Shown here: positions 26,946 to 37,346 of the stretch, one piece after another | Numbering within the stretch: position 1 is the first letter of the stretch | How the letters are laid out: the number at the start of each line of letters is the position of its first letter | Assembly (NCBI GenBank): GCA_964360145.1 | Contig: CAYHWW010000002.1 | Location: 1 to 64,000 of the forward strand | Direction: 5' to 3' | Length of the DNA stretch: 64,000 nucleotides | From: CAYHWW01 sp964360145 | GTDB lineage: Bacteria > Bdellovibrionota > UBA1018 > CAYHWW01 | Notes under the pieces: generated by a model | The model's input: only the letters and a program-made list of their open reading frames with translations | Told to the model about the DNA's origin: nothing | The model's database searches: none | Translations under genes and position numbers: made by a program

Positions 26946-29548
26946 ATGCTCTTTTCAATGTCTTGAAATATTTTTTCATGGTGATGGTGACGGGAACAAT
27001 CCTGACGTCCATTTTGGGGGCGGTATTCTTCCTGCATTTTTCCCAAGACGTGCCCATGCTGGAAAGCATTGCGGACTATAGGCCAGCCATTGTCACCCGA
27101 GTGCTTGGCAAGGGCGGGGTTCTCGTGGGCGAATTCTCGGAAGAGCGCCGTATCATCGTGTCCGCGGACCAAATCCCTGACAAAGTGGTGAATTGCTTCG
27201 TCGCTGCCGAAGATGATCGGTTCTTTGAGCACCAGGGTATCGATTTCCTCGGCATGCTGAGGGCAGCGGTGGTGAATTTCCGTGCGGGTCATGTGGTGCA
27301 AGGTGGCAGCACCATCACGCAGCAGGTGGCGAAGAGCTTGCTTCTCACGCCGGAGAGGAGCTTCACCAGAAAGCTGCGGGAAGTCATCATAGCCAGCCGC
27401 ATGGAGAAAAACCTTACAAAGAAAGAGATTCTTTATCTCTACCTGAACCAGATTTACTTCGGCGAAGGCGCCCATGGCGTTGAGGTTGCGGCGCGTACAT
27501 ATTTCAACAAGCAGGCGAAAGACCTCACGCTTCCTGAGGCAGCAGTGCTGGCTGGTTTACCACAGGCGCCGAGCCGTTATTCGCCGCTGCAAAATCCGAA
27601 GAGAGCCAAGGAGCGACAACAGTACGTGCTCCATCGCTTGAAAGAAAATGGCGGCATCAACGAAAGCGAGTATCAAAAGGCCATTGCGGAGCCCGTGCGC
27701 ATCTATCTATCCAAGGACTTGAATAAGGCGATCGCGCCCTATTATGTGGAGCACGTACGCAAGCATGTGCTCGAAAAATACGGCAAGGATCAGCTCTATC
27801 AGGGTGGCCTCGTTATTCAGACGCCCATCGACCCAGAACTGTCTTTGAGGGCCGCGCTATCTGTTCAGGAAGGGCTCCGCAACGTGGATAAGCGCCATGG
27901 TTATCGCGGTCCATTGGGCAAGGCTAAGAGCAAGAGCGACTGGCCCGCCGCTCTGGAAGACATTTCCGCCAAAAATCTTGAGAAAAAATTCCCATTCCGT
28001 GTGCTCTTGCCCGGAGGGTTCCATGCCACGGACCTCACGCAATACATCGCGGACTACAAAGGTCCCATGGACGCCCTCTCCGACAAGGGGATCTACGAGG
28101 CTCTCGTTGTCGATGTTAATGATACCAAGAAAGAAGCCAGGGTGGACCTCGGCATCATCCGGGCCTCGTTGCCGCTCGATAAGATGCGTTGGGCCATTCC
28201 GGTCAAGGCAGGAGCCGTGCCTGGTCCCGGTGAGGTTGTGAATCGGGTGGGTCAAGCGCTTCACGTAGGTGATCGGATCTTGGTGCGAATGGAAGAGAAG
28301 CAGCCCGCCAACGGTGGAATGCCCCTGGTTTCCCTAGAGCAGTTGCCAGACGTTCAGGGCGCCCTGCTCTCCATGGATAACGTCACTGGTGAAGTCGTAG
28401 CCATGGTTGGAGGCTACGATTTCGAGACCAGTGAATTTAATCGAGCCATGCAGGCTGAGCGGCAGCCAGGCTCAGCCTACAAGCCCGTGATCTACTCCGC
28501 CGCCGTGGATCGGGGCTACACCGCCACAACGATCATCCAAGACTCTCCGCTGATATTTCGATCGGCGGACAATGAGGCCTGGAAGCCAGTGAATTACGAC
28601 GAGCACTTCTCTGGTGACACTACGTTTCGGGTCGCGCTCATCAAGTCCATGAATGTTCCCACCATCAAGATCGTTCAGGACATCACCATTCCGTACCTCA
28701 TCAATTACTCGAGGCGCCTCGGCTTCACCAAGAACCTCAACCCCGATTATTCCATCGCCCTAGGCTCATCCTCCTCCACGCTGCTTGATCTTACGAGAAT
28801 CTATGCCATCTATCCCCGTGGTGGGCGAAAGGTGCGACCCCTCTTCATCAACCGCGTACTGGATCGCGACGGAAAAATTCTGGAGGAGGCTACACCTAAT
28901 TTGCCGCAGCCACCGGTGACGCCAGTGTTGGCTGCTGCCCCTAAGCCCGTTTTTGTCGCCGGCCAGCTGCAGGCGGAGGCGGAGCGTGGTGATGCACCTG
29001 CCATTCCTGAGTGGTTGGCGGACCCCAGTGATCCCGACCGCGTCATGGACCCCCGCACGGCCTATGTCATGACCCACCTTATGAATGAGGTGGCCACAAC
29101 GGGCACCGGTGCTGAGGCGAAAAATCTCAAACGCGCCGCGGCAGGGAAAACAGGCACCACGAACGAATACATGGACGCATGGTTCATGGGTTTTACTCCG
29201 CATGTGACCACTGGCGCGTGGGTGGGTTTTGATTCTTTGCGCAGCCTGGGCCCCCGTGGCACTGGTGGCGGAACGGCACTGCCCATTTGGCTCGACTACA
29301 TGCAAGAAGCCGTGAAGAACTATCCCGACGTGGGTTTTAGCGTGCCTCAAGGCATTGCGTTCAACTATGTCAATGGCAACACAGGGCGCTTGGTGAGCGC
29401 CACGACGCCGGGTGCCGTCAAGGAAGCATTCATTGAAGGCACGGAACCTGCACGTAATGGTGGTGGAAGCCGCACGGGTGCGGCACATCCTGCCGGAGGA
29501 GGGGACGATTCTCACCAGGAGGATTTCCTCAAAGAAGACTTTCAGTAA
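26942..29548 (+). CDS. mrcA: Class A penicillin-binding protein 1A (glycosyltransferase/transpeptidase)
   Basis: 868 residues. Membrane anchor at about residues 8-32. GT51 domain with catalytic E90 in AAEDDRFFEHQGID, the GGSTITQQVAKS motif and RKLREVIIASRMEK. Transpeptidase domain with SxxK nucleophile S511 (PGSAYKP), SMN and the K736-T-G motif (AGKTGTTN). An OB-like insertion lies between the two. Synthesises and crosslinks peptidoglycan. The C-terminal tail is low-complexity. Overlaps the patatin-like lipoprotein gene by four bases. Confidence 0.95.
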   Translation: MNALFNVLKYFFMVMVTGTILTSILGAVFFLHFSQDVPMLESIADYRPAIVTRVLGKGGVLVGEFSEERRIIVSADQIPDKVVNCFVAAEDDRFFEHQGIDFLGMLRAAVVNFRAGHVVQGGSTITQQVAKSLLLTPERSFTRKLREVIIASRMEKNLTKKEILYLYLNQIYFGEGAHGVEVAARTYFNKQAKDLTLPEAAVLAGLPQAPSRYSPLQNPKRAKERQQYVLHRLKENGGINESEYQKAIAEPVRIYLSKDLNKAIAPYYVEHVRKHVLEKYGKDQLYQGGLVIQTPIDPELSLRAALSVQEGLRNVDKRHGYRGPLGKAKSKSDWPAALEDISAKNLEKKFPFRVLLPGGFHATDLTQYIADYKGPMDALSDKGIYEALVVDVNDTKKEARVDLGIIRASLPLDKMRWAIPVKAGAVPGPGEVVNRVGQALHVGDRILVRMEEKQPANGGMPLVSLEQLPDVQGALLSMDNVTGEVVAMVGGYDFETSEFNRAMQAERQPGSAYKPVIYSAAVDRGYTATTIIQDSPLIFRSADNEAWKPVNYDEHFSGDTTFRVALIKSMNVPTIKIVQDITIPYLINYSRRLGFTKNLNPDYSIALGSSSSTLLDLTRIYAIYPRGGRKVRPLFINRVLDRDGKILEEATPNLPQPPVTPVLAAAPKPVFVAGQLQAEAERGDAPAIPEWLADPSDPDRVMDPRTAYVMTHLMNEVATTGTGAEAKNLKRAAAGKTGTTNEYMDAWFMGFTPHVTTGAWVGFDSLRSLGPRGTGGGTALPIWLDYMQEAVKNYPDVGFSVPQGIAFNYVNGNTGRLVSATTPGAVKEAFIEGTEPARNGGGSRTGAAHPAGGGDDSHQEDFLKEDFQ

Positions 29549-29609
29549 GATTAAACCAGCGGCCGATCAATGAATGAACGGCCATTTTATGAAACCAGGA
29601 CGGTGAACC

Positions 29610-30470
29610 ATGAGCGCAGTAGCCGCCTCCAGGCGGGATGAGGAGAAGGTTTTATTATTTCTCCTCATTTCTTTATTGCTCCACGGCACGTTGGCCGTCC
29701 TCCTTGATCTCGGTCGTCGTTGGGCAACGGAGCGCGAAGTCCGTGAAGTCACTATTGAAATTATTGATATCCCCCAAAAACGAGCTAACAAAGACAGCAC
29801 GAAACATCAGGTGGTTGAGACCGAGCTCAAACACGAAACCAAAGAATCCGCGCCCGACGCCTATTTGAGCGAGAAGAATCAGATCGTGCGGGAGCAAACC
29901 CGCGCGGCGCGCACGGCACCCTTTGTCGTGGGAAGGCCTGGGGCTGCGAAGGGTAAGGCAGAGAAGCGGTCGCCCCCCGGCAAGAGCACGCTCCGCGATC
30001 TTTCAGAGTTGGCCCTGAAGCCCAACTTAAAACCTCTTGGCCATCTCAACCCTCAGATGCAGGAGGGTGCACTGAGTTCTTCGACCAATGATTATCTGAA
30101 AAACGTCAAGGCAGGTTCCCAGACTCTGCTCAACACGAAGGAGTACGCCTTTTTCTCTTTTTACCAACGAGTGCGGCGCCAGCTGGAGCAGTATTGGGAA
30201 CCCGGCCTGCGTAAGCGCCTGCTCAACATGGTGGCAAGAGGCCGTTATCTTGCCTCCGAACGTGAGCATGCAACGAGACTTTTAGTGACAATGAATGTCG
30301 TGGGTACAATCACGAATGTTCAGGTGGAAGATACCTCCGGCATCCTCGACTTGGACCAGGCCGCAGTGGATGCTTTCAATCGTGCCGGCCCATTTCCCAA
30401 CCCTCCGCATGGGATGATGGATCAGGACGGAAAGGTGCGAGTGGAATGGGAATTCATCCTGAAGACGTGA
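29610..30470 (+). CDS. TonB-like energy-transduction protein
   Basis: 286 residues. N-terminal membrane helix at about 14-33 (VLLFLLISLLLHGTLAVLL), an extended charged linker (about 45-160), and a C-terminal globular domain (about 165-286) with VTMNVVGTITNVQVEDTSG and LDQAAVDAFNRAGPFPNPP, typical of the TonB/TolA C-terminal family. Energises outer-membrane transport or another envelope process. No ExbB/ExbD genes are near. Its 3' end overlaps the convergent small gene by 17 bases. Confidence 0.82.
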   Translation: MSAVAASRRDEEKVLLFLLISLLLHGTLAVLLDLGRRWATEREVREVTIEIIDIPQKRANKDSTKHQVVETELKHETKESAPDAYLSEKNQIVREQTRAARTAPFVVGRPGAAKGKAEKRSPPGKSTLRDLSELALKPNLKPLGHLNPQMQEGALSSSTNDYLKNVKAGSQTLLNTKEYAFFSFYQRVRRQLEQYWEPGLRKRLLNMVARGRYLASEREHATRLLVTMNVVGTITNVQVEDTSGILDLDQAAVDAFNRAGPFPNPPHGMMDQDGKVRVEWEFILKT

Positions 30471-30777
30471 TCTGGGTCTTGAGCTTGTCCAAGCCTTCTT
30501 GGAAGATAAAGTCGTCCCATATGCCATCGAGCTCGCGAAAGGCCTGAATCATGGCCTGGGCGGCGGCTTGCTCGCTGACACCATACTCCTGAGCATAGTC
30601 GCGCATGGCGCGCAGAATGACCTGAAACCCAGGTTTACGCATGAGATCTTGCAGACGATTGCAGGCATTTGGCGAACGCGGGACCTTGGTGGCTATGACC
30701 GCGGTGTTCAAGATACGCGTGAAACGATCATTGGCGGCGGAGTTGGTTTCTGTGGATGTTTGATTATGCTCTGCCAT
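30454..30777 (-). CDS. Small hypothetical protein
   Basis: 107 residues, no recognised family. Polar Asn/Ser/Thr-rich N-terminus (about residues 1-20), then a predicted all-helical body (VILRAMRDYAQEYGVSEQAA and on). No signal peptide or membrane helix. It lies between convergent TonB-like protein and gcvP; the 93-base gap before gcvP holds no clear terminator. Could be a soluble regulator; conservation would decide if it is real. Confidence 0.55.
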   Translation of the reverse strand: MAEHNQTSTETNSAANDRFTRILNTAVIATKVPRSPNACNRLQDLMRKPGFQVILRAMRDYAQEYGVSEQAAAQAMIQAFRELDGIWDDFIFQEGLDKLKTQITSSG

Positions 30778-30870
30778 GTTGAACCCGCAGCATATGATGC
30801 GCCGAGCCCTCTGTTGTCAAACTAAGCCGTGAAACTTAAAGACGTTGAACTCTGTTAAGAGACATCGTCA

Positions 30871-33756
30871 CTAGGTTTTGTTCACAGTCATCGCATACTC
30901 ATCCGTGGGCGGACAAGAGCAGATGAGTTGACGATCCCCCAGGACTTCATTGATGCGGCTCACCGCGGGCCAGAACTTGGATATATGCTGATGACGAGTG
31001 GGATATGCGGCGCGCAACCGGCTGTACGGCCGCGTCCATTGGTCCGCGGCAATGGCCGTGGCGGTATGTGGCGCGTTTTTCAAGAGATTGTTGTCTTGAG
31101 TCATTACGCCCCTCTCAATCTCAGTGATCTCTTCGCGAATCTGAATCATGGCATCAATGAATCGGTTGATCTCATGAAGGGATTCGCTCTCCGTGGGCTC
31201 GATCATCAGCGTGCCTGTCACAGGGAAAGAAACCGTGGGGGCGTGAAACCCGTAGTCCATGAGGCGCTTTGCCACATCTTGAGGCTCAATGCCTGCCGAG
31301 GCCTTGAGGGGGCGGAGGTCGATGATGCACTCATGGGCGACAAAACCGTTCTTACCTTTGTAGAGCACGGGATAGTGGGCGTCGAGGCGACGCGCCATGT
31401 AGTTGGCGTTGAGGATGGCCACCTCCGTGGCGCGGGTGAGACCGGTGGCGCCCATCATGGTGATGTAGGTCCATGAGATGGGCAGGATGCTGGCGCTTCC
31501 CCAGGGGGCGGAGGAAATGGCCCCCACTCCGTTCTTGACTCCGGTGCTCACCACGGGGTGGGTGGGGAGAAAGGGCGCAAGATGAGACTTCACGCAAATG
31601 GGGCCCATGCCGGGGCCGCCGCCGCCGTGTGGGATGCAAAACGTCTTATGCAGGTTCAGGTGGCAGACATCAGGACCAAAATCACCGGGGCGGCATAGAC
31701 CCACCTGGGCATTCATATTGGCCCCATCCATGTACACTTGGCCGCCCGCGGTGTGCACGAGCTCACACACCTCCACGATGGATTCCTCGAAGACACCATG
31801 AGTGGAGGGATACGTGATCATCAGAGCCGCCACGCGGCCCGCATAGTCCTTGATCTTGCCCCTGAGGTCAGCCAAATCCACATTGCCCTGGCCGTCACAG
31901 TCAACGACAACCACGCTGAGTCCAGCCATGGCGGCACTGGCGGGGTTGGTGCCGTGGGCGGACTTGGGAATCAAGCAGACATCGCGTTTTCCTTCTCCGC
32001 GGGACTCAAGATATTTTCGGATGACAAGGAGCCCTGCGTATTCACCCTGTGAGCCTGCGTTGGGCTGGAGGGATACGGCGGAGAACCCTGTGATTTCGGC
32101 GAGCATGCCTTGCAGCTGCTCCAACATGAGCTTGTAGCCCTCCACTTGGTCCTGGGGCGCGAAGGGATGGAGAGAGGAAACCTCGGGCCAACTGAGCGGA
32201 AGCATTTCAGATGTGGCGTTGAGTTTCATTGTGCATGAGCCCAGGGGGATCATGGAGTTTGCGAGGGATAGATCTTTGCCCTGAAGTCGGGTGATGTAAC
32301 GCAGAAACTCTGTTTCTGAGTGGTAGCTGTTGAACACGGGGTGGGTGAGGACCGCGGACTGACGCTTATGGCCGCCGAAGCCGATGGAGGAGGCCTCTTT
32401 GGTCAGTTCGTCCAAGGTGAAGTCGAATTTGCGGCCCGACGCGAATACGGTCAGCACGTCCTTCACGTCAGCGGGGGAGGTGGTCTCATCGAGGGAGATG
32501 GTGATGGACTTGCCATCCAGGAGGCGAAGATTGATATGGCGAGCGCGAGCACGGTCCAAGATCTCATGGGCCTGGGCGTCTCCACTGCCCAACTTTACGC
32601 GTATGGTATCAAAGAACACTCCATCGCCCACATCGTAGCCAAGGCGCTTTAACCCCGTGGCGAGGAGGGCCGCCATGGAGTGTACCCGATGCGCGGTTGC
32701 CATCAGTCCCGCGGGACCATGATAGACGGCATACATGCTCGACATGATGGCGAGCAGCACTTGGGCAGTGCAGATGTTGCTTGTGGCCTTGTCCCGACGA
32801 ATATGTTGCTCACGGGTTTGCAGGGCCAGGCGGTAGGCGGTGCGTCCTTCGGCGTCTTTGGACGCACCCGCGATGCGGCCAGGTAGCTGACGCTTATACT
32901 CATCGCGGGCTGAGATGAAGGCGGCGTGGGGGCCGCCGTAGCCCATGGGTACGCCGAAGCGCTGGGTGTTGCCCACGGCGATGTCCGCACCAAGTTCGCC
33001 GGGGGACTGCATTACGGTAAGGGCAAGAATGTCGCAGGCCATGGCCACGAGAGCGCCACTGGCGTGGGCCTTTTCGATGAAGCCCTTGAAGTTGTGAACC
33101 GTGCCGTCAGTGGCTGGGTATTGCACAAGGGCGCCGCAATAGTTTTGTGACCAGTCCACGCTCTCGAACTTACCCACGACGACGGGGATGCCCATCCAAT
33201 GCGCACGGGTCTTCACCACTTCGATGGTTTGGGGATGGCAATGGTCAGCGAGGAAGAAGGCCCGGCGTTCGCCGTCCTTGCCCTTGATGGCACTGCACAT
33301 TGCCATGGCCTCCGCCGCGGCGGTGCCTTCATCGAGCAAAGAGGCATTGGCTACGGCGAGGCCCGTGAGATCCATGACCATGGTTTGGAAATTCATCATG
33401 GCTTCAAGACGACCCTGGGAGATCTCGGCTTGGTATGGGGTGTACTGGGTATACCAACCGGGGTTCTCCAGAATGCCACGTTGAATTACGGGAGGCGTAA
33501 TCGTGCCGCTGTAGCCCATGCCGATGTAGGAACGGCAAATGCGATTTTTGCTGAACATTGCCCGCAAGTCTCGCAGGGCATCATGCTCACTTTTGGCGGC
33601 AGGGAGCTGCAGCGTACGCTTGATGCGAATTTGCCGGGGGACGGTGGCATCGACGAGCTTATCCAGGGAGGGAAGATCGAGGGCCTTGAGCATGATGGCC
33701 ACTTCGGCCTCATTGGGCCCGATATGACGAGACGTGAATCCAGCAGTGGTATCCAT
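30871..33756 (-). CDS. gcvP: Glycine dehydrogenase (decarboxylating), P protein
   Basis: 961 residues, the single-chain form. PLP enzyme that decarboxylates glycine and transfers methylamine to the lipoyl arm of GcvH. N-terminal half begins [15 protein letters not shown] lysine K704 in [25 protein letters not shown] and PAWN-like regions are present. Last gene of folD-gcvT-gcvH-gcvP, transcribed leftward. Gap to gcvH is 26 bases. Confidence 0.96.
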   Translation of the reverse strand: MDTTAGFTSRHIGPNEAEVAIMLKALDLPSLDKLVDATVPRQIRIKRTLQLPAAKSEHDALRDLRAMFSKNRICRSYIGMGYSGTITPPVIQRGILENPGWYTQYTPYQAEISQGRLEAMMNFQTMVMDLTGLAVANASLLDEGTAAAEAMAMCSAIKGKDGERRAFFLADHCHPQTIEVVKTRAHWMGIPVVVGKFESVDWSQNYCGALVQYPATDGTVHNFKGFIEKAHASGALVAMACDILALTVMQSPGELGADIAVGNTQRFGVPMGYGGPHAAFISARDEYKRQLPGRIAGASKDAEGRTAYRLALQTREQHIRRDKATSNICTAQVLLAIMSSMYAVYHGPAGLMATAHRVHSMAALLATGLKRLGYDVGDGVFFDTIRVKLGSGDAQAHEILDRARARHINLRLLDGKSITISLDETTSPADVKDVLTVFASGRKFDFTLDELTKEASSIGFGGHKRQSAVLTHPVFNSYHSETEFLRYITRLQGKDLSLANSMIPLGSCTMKLNATSEMLPLSWPEVSSLHPFAPQDQVEGYKLMLEQLQGMLAEITGFSAVSLQPNAGSQGEYAGLLVIRKYLESRGEGKRDVCLIPKSAHGTNPASAAMAGLSVVVVDCDGQGNVDLADLRGKIKDYAGRVAALMITYPSTHGVFEESIVEVCELVHTAGGQVYMDGANMNAQVGLCRPGDFGPDVCHLNLHKTFCIPHGGGGPGMGPICVKSHLAPFLPTHPVVSTGVKNGVGAISSAPWGSASILPISWTYITMMGATGLTRATEVAILNANYMARRLDAHYPVLYKGKNGFVAHECIIDLRPLKASAGIEPQDVAKRLMDYGFHAPTVSFPVTGTLMIEPTESESLHEINRFIDAMIQIREEITEIERGVMTQDNNLLKNAPHTATAIAADQWTRPYSRLRAAYPTRHQHISKFWPAVSRINEVLGDRQLICSCPPTDEYAMTVNKT

Positions 33757-33782
33757 GAATGCCCCCTAGGCTTTGCCTGTAT

Positions 33783-34175
33783 TTAGAGAGTGGAAACGTA
33801 GTCTGTGTAGGCTTTGCTGTCCAACAAACCATCCAGAGTGCTTTTGTCCGTGACCTGAATGCGGACTAGCCAGCCATCAGTGTGTGGCGCGGAATTGATG
33901 AGCCCGGGCTCTTGAGGCAGGGCACCGTGCACTTCAACCACCTTGCCCGTCACCGGCGAGTAAATATCGCTGACAGCTTTGATGGACTCGACAACGCCCA
34001 GCGTATCGCCTTTTTTGAGTTCCCGTCCCACCGCGGGTAGCTCCAGAAAAACGATTTCACCGAGGGCCTCTTGAGCATGATCGGTGATGCCGACGGTAAT
34101 CACGTCGCCGGAGGTTTGAGAAGTCCACTCATGGTCCTTGGTGTATCTCAGTTCCGCGGGAAAATTTTTACTCAT
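33783..34175 (-). CDS. gcvH: Glycine cleavage system H protein (lipoyl carrier)
   Basis: 130 residues. Lipoylation lysine K66 in VVESIKAVSDIYSP. YTKDHEW near the N-terminus is typical. Shuttles the aminomethyl group from GcvP to GcvT. GGAGGAC precedes the ATG. Confidence 0.96.
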   Translation of the reverse strand: MSKNFPAELRYTKDHEWTSQTSGDVITVGITDHAQEALGEIVFLELPAVGRELKKGDTLGVVESIKAVSDIYSPVTGKVVEVHGALPQEPGLINSAPHTDGWLVRIQVTDKSTLDGLLDSKAYTDYVSTL

Positions 34176-34197
34176 ATGTCCTCCAGGTCTGTGTCAC

Positions 34198-35283
34198 TTA
34201 GTAAGGTCTTTTGTAGAACGGCGTGGGCACCACTTCGTGGGGCACGCGTTGATCGCGAATCACCACATCCAACTTTGTGCCATGGCCCGCGGACGCAGCA
34301 TCAACATAAGCGATGGCAATGCCGTGATTCAAGGACGGAGAATGGGTGCCCGATGTCACGATGCCAACGGCACGGCCATCCCTCTCCACAACGTAGCCTT
34401 GGCGGGGAACCCCCCGGCCCGCGGTTTTCAGGCCCACCAATGTCCGTCCCAAGCCCTTTTCTTTGAGCGCCATCAACGAAGCTCGGCCCACGAAGTCACC
34501 CTTATCCATTTTGACTACCCACCCGAGGCCAGCCTCCAGTGGATTCAGCGTCTCGCTAATTTCGTGACCGTAGAGCGGAAACTTCATCTCCGTGCGAAGA
34601 GTGTCCCGGGCGCCGAGACCACAGGCCTTGATGCCGTAGGGCTGGCCCGCATCAAGGCAGGCGCGCCATACCGCGGGGCCGTGGTCCCAGGGCACGTAAA
34701 GCTCAAAGCCGTCTTCACCGGTGTAGCCCGTGCGGGCAATGAGGGCCTCCTTACCTAAAACGAGTCCCTCGGCGAACCAATAGTATTTAATAGCATCAAG
34801 GGCAGTGTCGGTGAGGCGAGCGACCACTGCGGCGGCATGGCGACCCTGGATGGCGATCTGGCTCCAAGCGGGGCTTTCATTTTCCACTGAAACGCCCTGG
34901 GGTGCGTGGTCCCGAATCCATGCGAAATCTTTATCCGTGTTGGAGGCATTGACGCAGATGAAGAACTCATCCGGGCCCTTGCGATGAATGATGAGGTCAT
35001 CCACGCAGCCGCCATCCGGTTGGCACATGACGTTATATTGGGCCTGGCCGTCTACGATGCGGGACACGTTGTTGGTGACGAGGCCGTTCAAGAAGGCAAG
35101 AGCACCCTTGCCTCGCACCACGACTTCGCCCATGTGAGAGACATCAAAAAGGCCGATGGCGGATCGACAGGTGTTGTGTTCGTCGGCGAGACCCGTGTAC
35201 TGCACGGGCATATGCCAGCCGCCGAACTCCACCATGCGGCCGCCCAGATCAATGTGTTGCTGATGTAGCGCGGTTTGTTTCAT
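34198..35283 (-). CDS. gcvT: Glycine cleavage system aminomethyltransferase, T protein
   Basis: 361 residues. Transfers the methylene of the aminomethyl-H protein to tetrahydrofolate, releasing ammonia. Family motifs: LGGRMVEFGGWHMPVQY, DVSHMGEV, ARTGYTGEDGFELY, and GLGARDTLRTE. Its ATG overlaps the folD stop by four bases, tying production of methylene-THF to its use. Confidence 0.95.
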   Translation of the reverse strand: MKQTALHQQHIDLGGRMVEFGGWHMPVQYTGLADEHNTCRSAIGLFDVSHMGEVVVRGKGALAFLNGLVTNNVSRIVDGQAQYNVMCQPDGGCVDDLIIHRKGPDEFFICVNASNTDKDFAWIRDHAPQGVSVENESPAWSQIAIQGRHAAAVVARLTDTALDAIKYYWFAEGLVLGKEALIARTGYTGEDGFELYVPWDHGPAVWRACLDAGQPYGIKACGLGARDTLRTEMKFPLYGHEISETLNPLEAGLGWVVKMDKGDFVGRASLMALKEKGLGRTLVGLKTAGRGVPRQGYVVERDGRAVGIVTSGTHSPSLNHGIAIAYVDAASAGHGTKLDVVIRDQRVPHEVVPTPFYKRPY

Positions 35284-36146
35284 TTGAGGTGCTCCAGGGA
35301 GGTCCGTGCCCGGGCGAGAGTCAACGTGTTGGCCATGAGCATGGCAATGGTCATGGGGCCAACACCACCAGGAACGGGGGTAATAGCCTTTACTTTGGGC
35401 GCCACCTGTTCGTAGTTCACGTCTCCAGCGAGCTTGCCGGTGGGCAGTCGGTTGATGCCCACGTCGATGACTACGGCGGTTGACTTCCAGGGCAGATCGC
35501 CACCCAGCATTTGGGGGCGACCAATGGCAGCAACCACCAAGTCGGCTGTGGCGATGTGGGCAGCGAGATTGGTGGTGCGGGAATGGGCCATGGTGACCGT
35601 GGCGTCCGCCTGAAGCAGGAGCTGGGCCATGGGCTTGCCCACGATGTCGCTGCGACCCACGACCAAGGCATTCATGCCCCTGGGGCTGATCTGATAGTGG
35701 GAGAGAATCTCCATGACGCCCGCCGGAGTGCAGGGGGCGACGGTGCCGCGCCCCTGGGAGAGTAGTCCGACGTTTTGGGGCGAGAAGCAGTCCACGTCTT
35801 TCAGTGGATCCAGGGCATCAAAGATCACTCTCTCGTTGATCTGGGGGGGTAAGGGCTTTTGCACCAAGATGCCGTCCACCGCATCGTCCGCGTTGAGATC
35901 GTGCACCAGCTGCAAGAGGTCTTTCTGGAGCGTGCTGGCAGGCAACTTGTAGTCTTTGTGGCCATAACCGAGGTCAGCGCACATCTGGCCTTTTTTTGCC
36001 ACGTAGACACGGCTTGCGGGGTCGTCCCCCACGAGAATGGTGGCAAGAGACGGTGGGCGCCCCACGCGCTGGCGGAACTCCGCCAACTCTTGGCGGAGCC
36101 GGAGATATAGCGCCTCAGAGACGGATTTTGCGCTTAATACCAACAC
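35280..36146 (-). CDS. folD: Methylenetetrahydrofolate dehydrogenase / cyclohydrolase
   Basis: 288 residues from a GTG at 36146. Bifunctional enzyme interconverting methylene-, methenyl- and formyl-THF. Catalytic lysine region VYVAKKGQMCADLG, then VQKPLPPQIN and the cofactor motif VVGRSDIVGKP, and the terminal PGGVGPMT. A longer frame to 36266 lacks conservation. First gene of the glycine cleavage operon, so glycine-derived carbon is fed directly to folate interconversion. Upstream holds a perfect 11-base inverted repeat at 36204-36236. Confidence 0.93.
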   Translation of the reverse strand: MLVLSAKSVSEALYLRLRQELAEFRQRVGRPPSLATILVGDDPASRVYVAKKGQMCADLGYGHKDYKLPASTLQKDLLQLVHDLNADDAVDGILVQKPLPPQINERVIFDALDPLKDVDCFSPQNVGLLSQGRGTVAPCTPAGVMEILSHYQISPRGMNALVVGRSDIVGKPMAQLLLQADATVTMAHSRTTNLAAHIATADLVVAAIGRPQMLGGDLPWKSTAVVIDVGINRLPTGKLAGDVNYEQVAPKVKAITPVPGGVGPMTIAMLMANTLTLARARTSLEHLK

Positions 36147-36203
36147 GAGAATGTTGTAACCGCCGAGCGGCGGCTCCACAAGGGTCTTCAAGCACGGAGT
36201 CGG

Positions 36204-36236
36204 AATCTTGACGCCACGCCCGGGTGCGTCAAGATT
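36204..36236. promoter_or_regulatory. Inverted repeat upstream of folD-gcvTHP
   Basis: AATCTTGACGC (36204-36214) and GCGTCAAGATT (36226-36236) are perfect 11-base arms around an 11-base spacer, 58 bases upstream of the folD start. It could be an operator or 5' UTR hairpin; no poly-T follows in either direction. I see no glycine riboswitch consensus. Confidence 0.5.
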
Positions 36237-36350
36237 CACGCGGTGTCCGGGGCAGGCTTTGCCCATGGTTCATGGGGCCGGGGGAAAATTCCACCAAGAG
36301 ATCAAGGACTCCCCAGGGAGGGAGGGGTTTACCGGGGGATGGATTAAGCA

Positions 36351-36366
36351 TGGTCCGGTGTTTGCT
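36351..36366 (+). promoter_or_regulatory. Sigma-54-like -24/-12 promoter of the flagellar operon
   Basis: TGGTCCGGTGTTTGCT places GG and GC ten bases apart, as required for -24/-12 promoters (consensus TGGCAC-N5-TTGC). It lies 30 bases before the first flagellar start, leaving room for a transcription start near 36377. No enhancer-binding site identified. Confidence 0.55.
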
Positions 36367-36395
36367 CTGTATGCTTTTGGCGAGGACTACCTAGT

Positions 36396-37346
36396 ATGGG
36401 ATCACCCAGCGGCCTTTGGACTTCTGTTTCCGGCGGACAGGCTCAAAGCCAGAACATCGATACGATTTCCAACAACATCGCCAACGCCAATACGGTTGGT
36501 TACAAAAAAGATGAGATCGCCTTCAAAGAGTATCTCACCTCCGTGGAAAACCCCGGAGACCCAGTCATAGACATTCCTCGAACGGCCTTTAAAGATTCAG
36601 ATTTTTACCATCACGATGGCCGCGAGAATGCCATGGTGGATGTGCAGGGCGTGCATACTGACCACGCTCAGGGCCATTATAAGCAGACCGGGGGCGCCTT
36701 CGACCTTGCCGTGGAGGGCCCGGGTTTCTTCGCTTTGCAAACACCCCAGGGAATCCAGTACACCCGGGCAGGGGCCTTTCTGATGAATGCCCAGGGCCAG
36801 CTGGTCAATGCGGATGGGCATCAGCTCTTGGGCCTCAATGCCGATGGCGTGGAGGCGTTGGAAGCCGCACGCACCGCGGCTCAGGAGCAGCAGCAGTCAG
36901 CGCAAGGGGCGCCCACCGCCCAGGTTCAGCCCGCGGCACCCAATCTATTCGCCACCGCTCTTCAGCGCCAGCCGGCCCAGGTGGGGAGTACCCTGGGGCC
37001 CATCGTCGTTGGAGCACCGGCATCGAAAGTGACCGTGAGCGCTCAGGGCAGGATCTATGAGGGCGACACCCTTCTTGGGGCCGTGGTGCTGGCGGAATTC
37101 CCCGACGTGAAACGCCTGAAGAAGGCGGCGGGCACGACATTCGTCAACGAGGATCCGACAAATACCCCGCTGCCCGCGCGCTTGTCGCGGGTGCATCAGG
37201 GAGCTCTCGAACAGAGCAACGTCAATGCGACGTCGGAGCTTGTGAATTTGATCAAGGCCAATCGGCTATTCGAAGGAAACATGCGCGCACTGAAGGTTTA
37301 CGGTGACATGGCGGCCAAAGAAGCCAACGAGGTAGGTAAATTATGA
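36396..37346 (+). CDS. flgF: Flagellar hook-basal body protein, FlgF-type proximal rod protein
   Basis: 316 residues. N-terminal flg_bb_rod motif SQNIDTISNNIANANTVGYKK and C-terminal motif VNLIKANRLFEGNMRALK define the rod/hook family. Position before flgG and length support FlgF. A Gln/Ala/Pro-rich insert lies at about 145-195. Overlaps flgG by four bases. Assigned to FlgF rather than a second FlgG or FlgE by context. Confidence 0.85.
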   Translation: MGSPSGLWTSVSGGQAQSQNIDTISNNIANANTVGYKKDEIAFKEYLTSVENPGDPVIDIPRTAFKDSDFYHHDGRENAMVDVQGVHTDHAQGHYKQTGGAFDLAVEGPGFFALQTPQGIQYTRAGAFLMNAQGQLVNADGHQLLGLNADGVEALEAARTAAQEQQQSAQGAPTAQVQPAAPNLFATALQRQPAQVGSTLGPIVVGAPASKVTVSAQGRIYEGDTLLGAVVLAEFPDVKRLKKAAGTTFVNEDPTNTPLPARLSRVHQGALEQSNVNATSELVNLIKANRLFEGNMRALKVYGDMAAKEANEVGKL

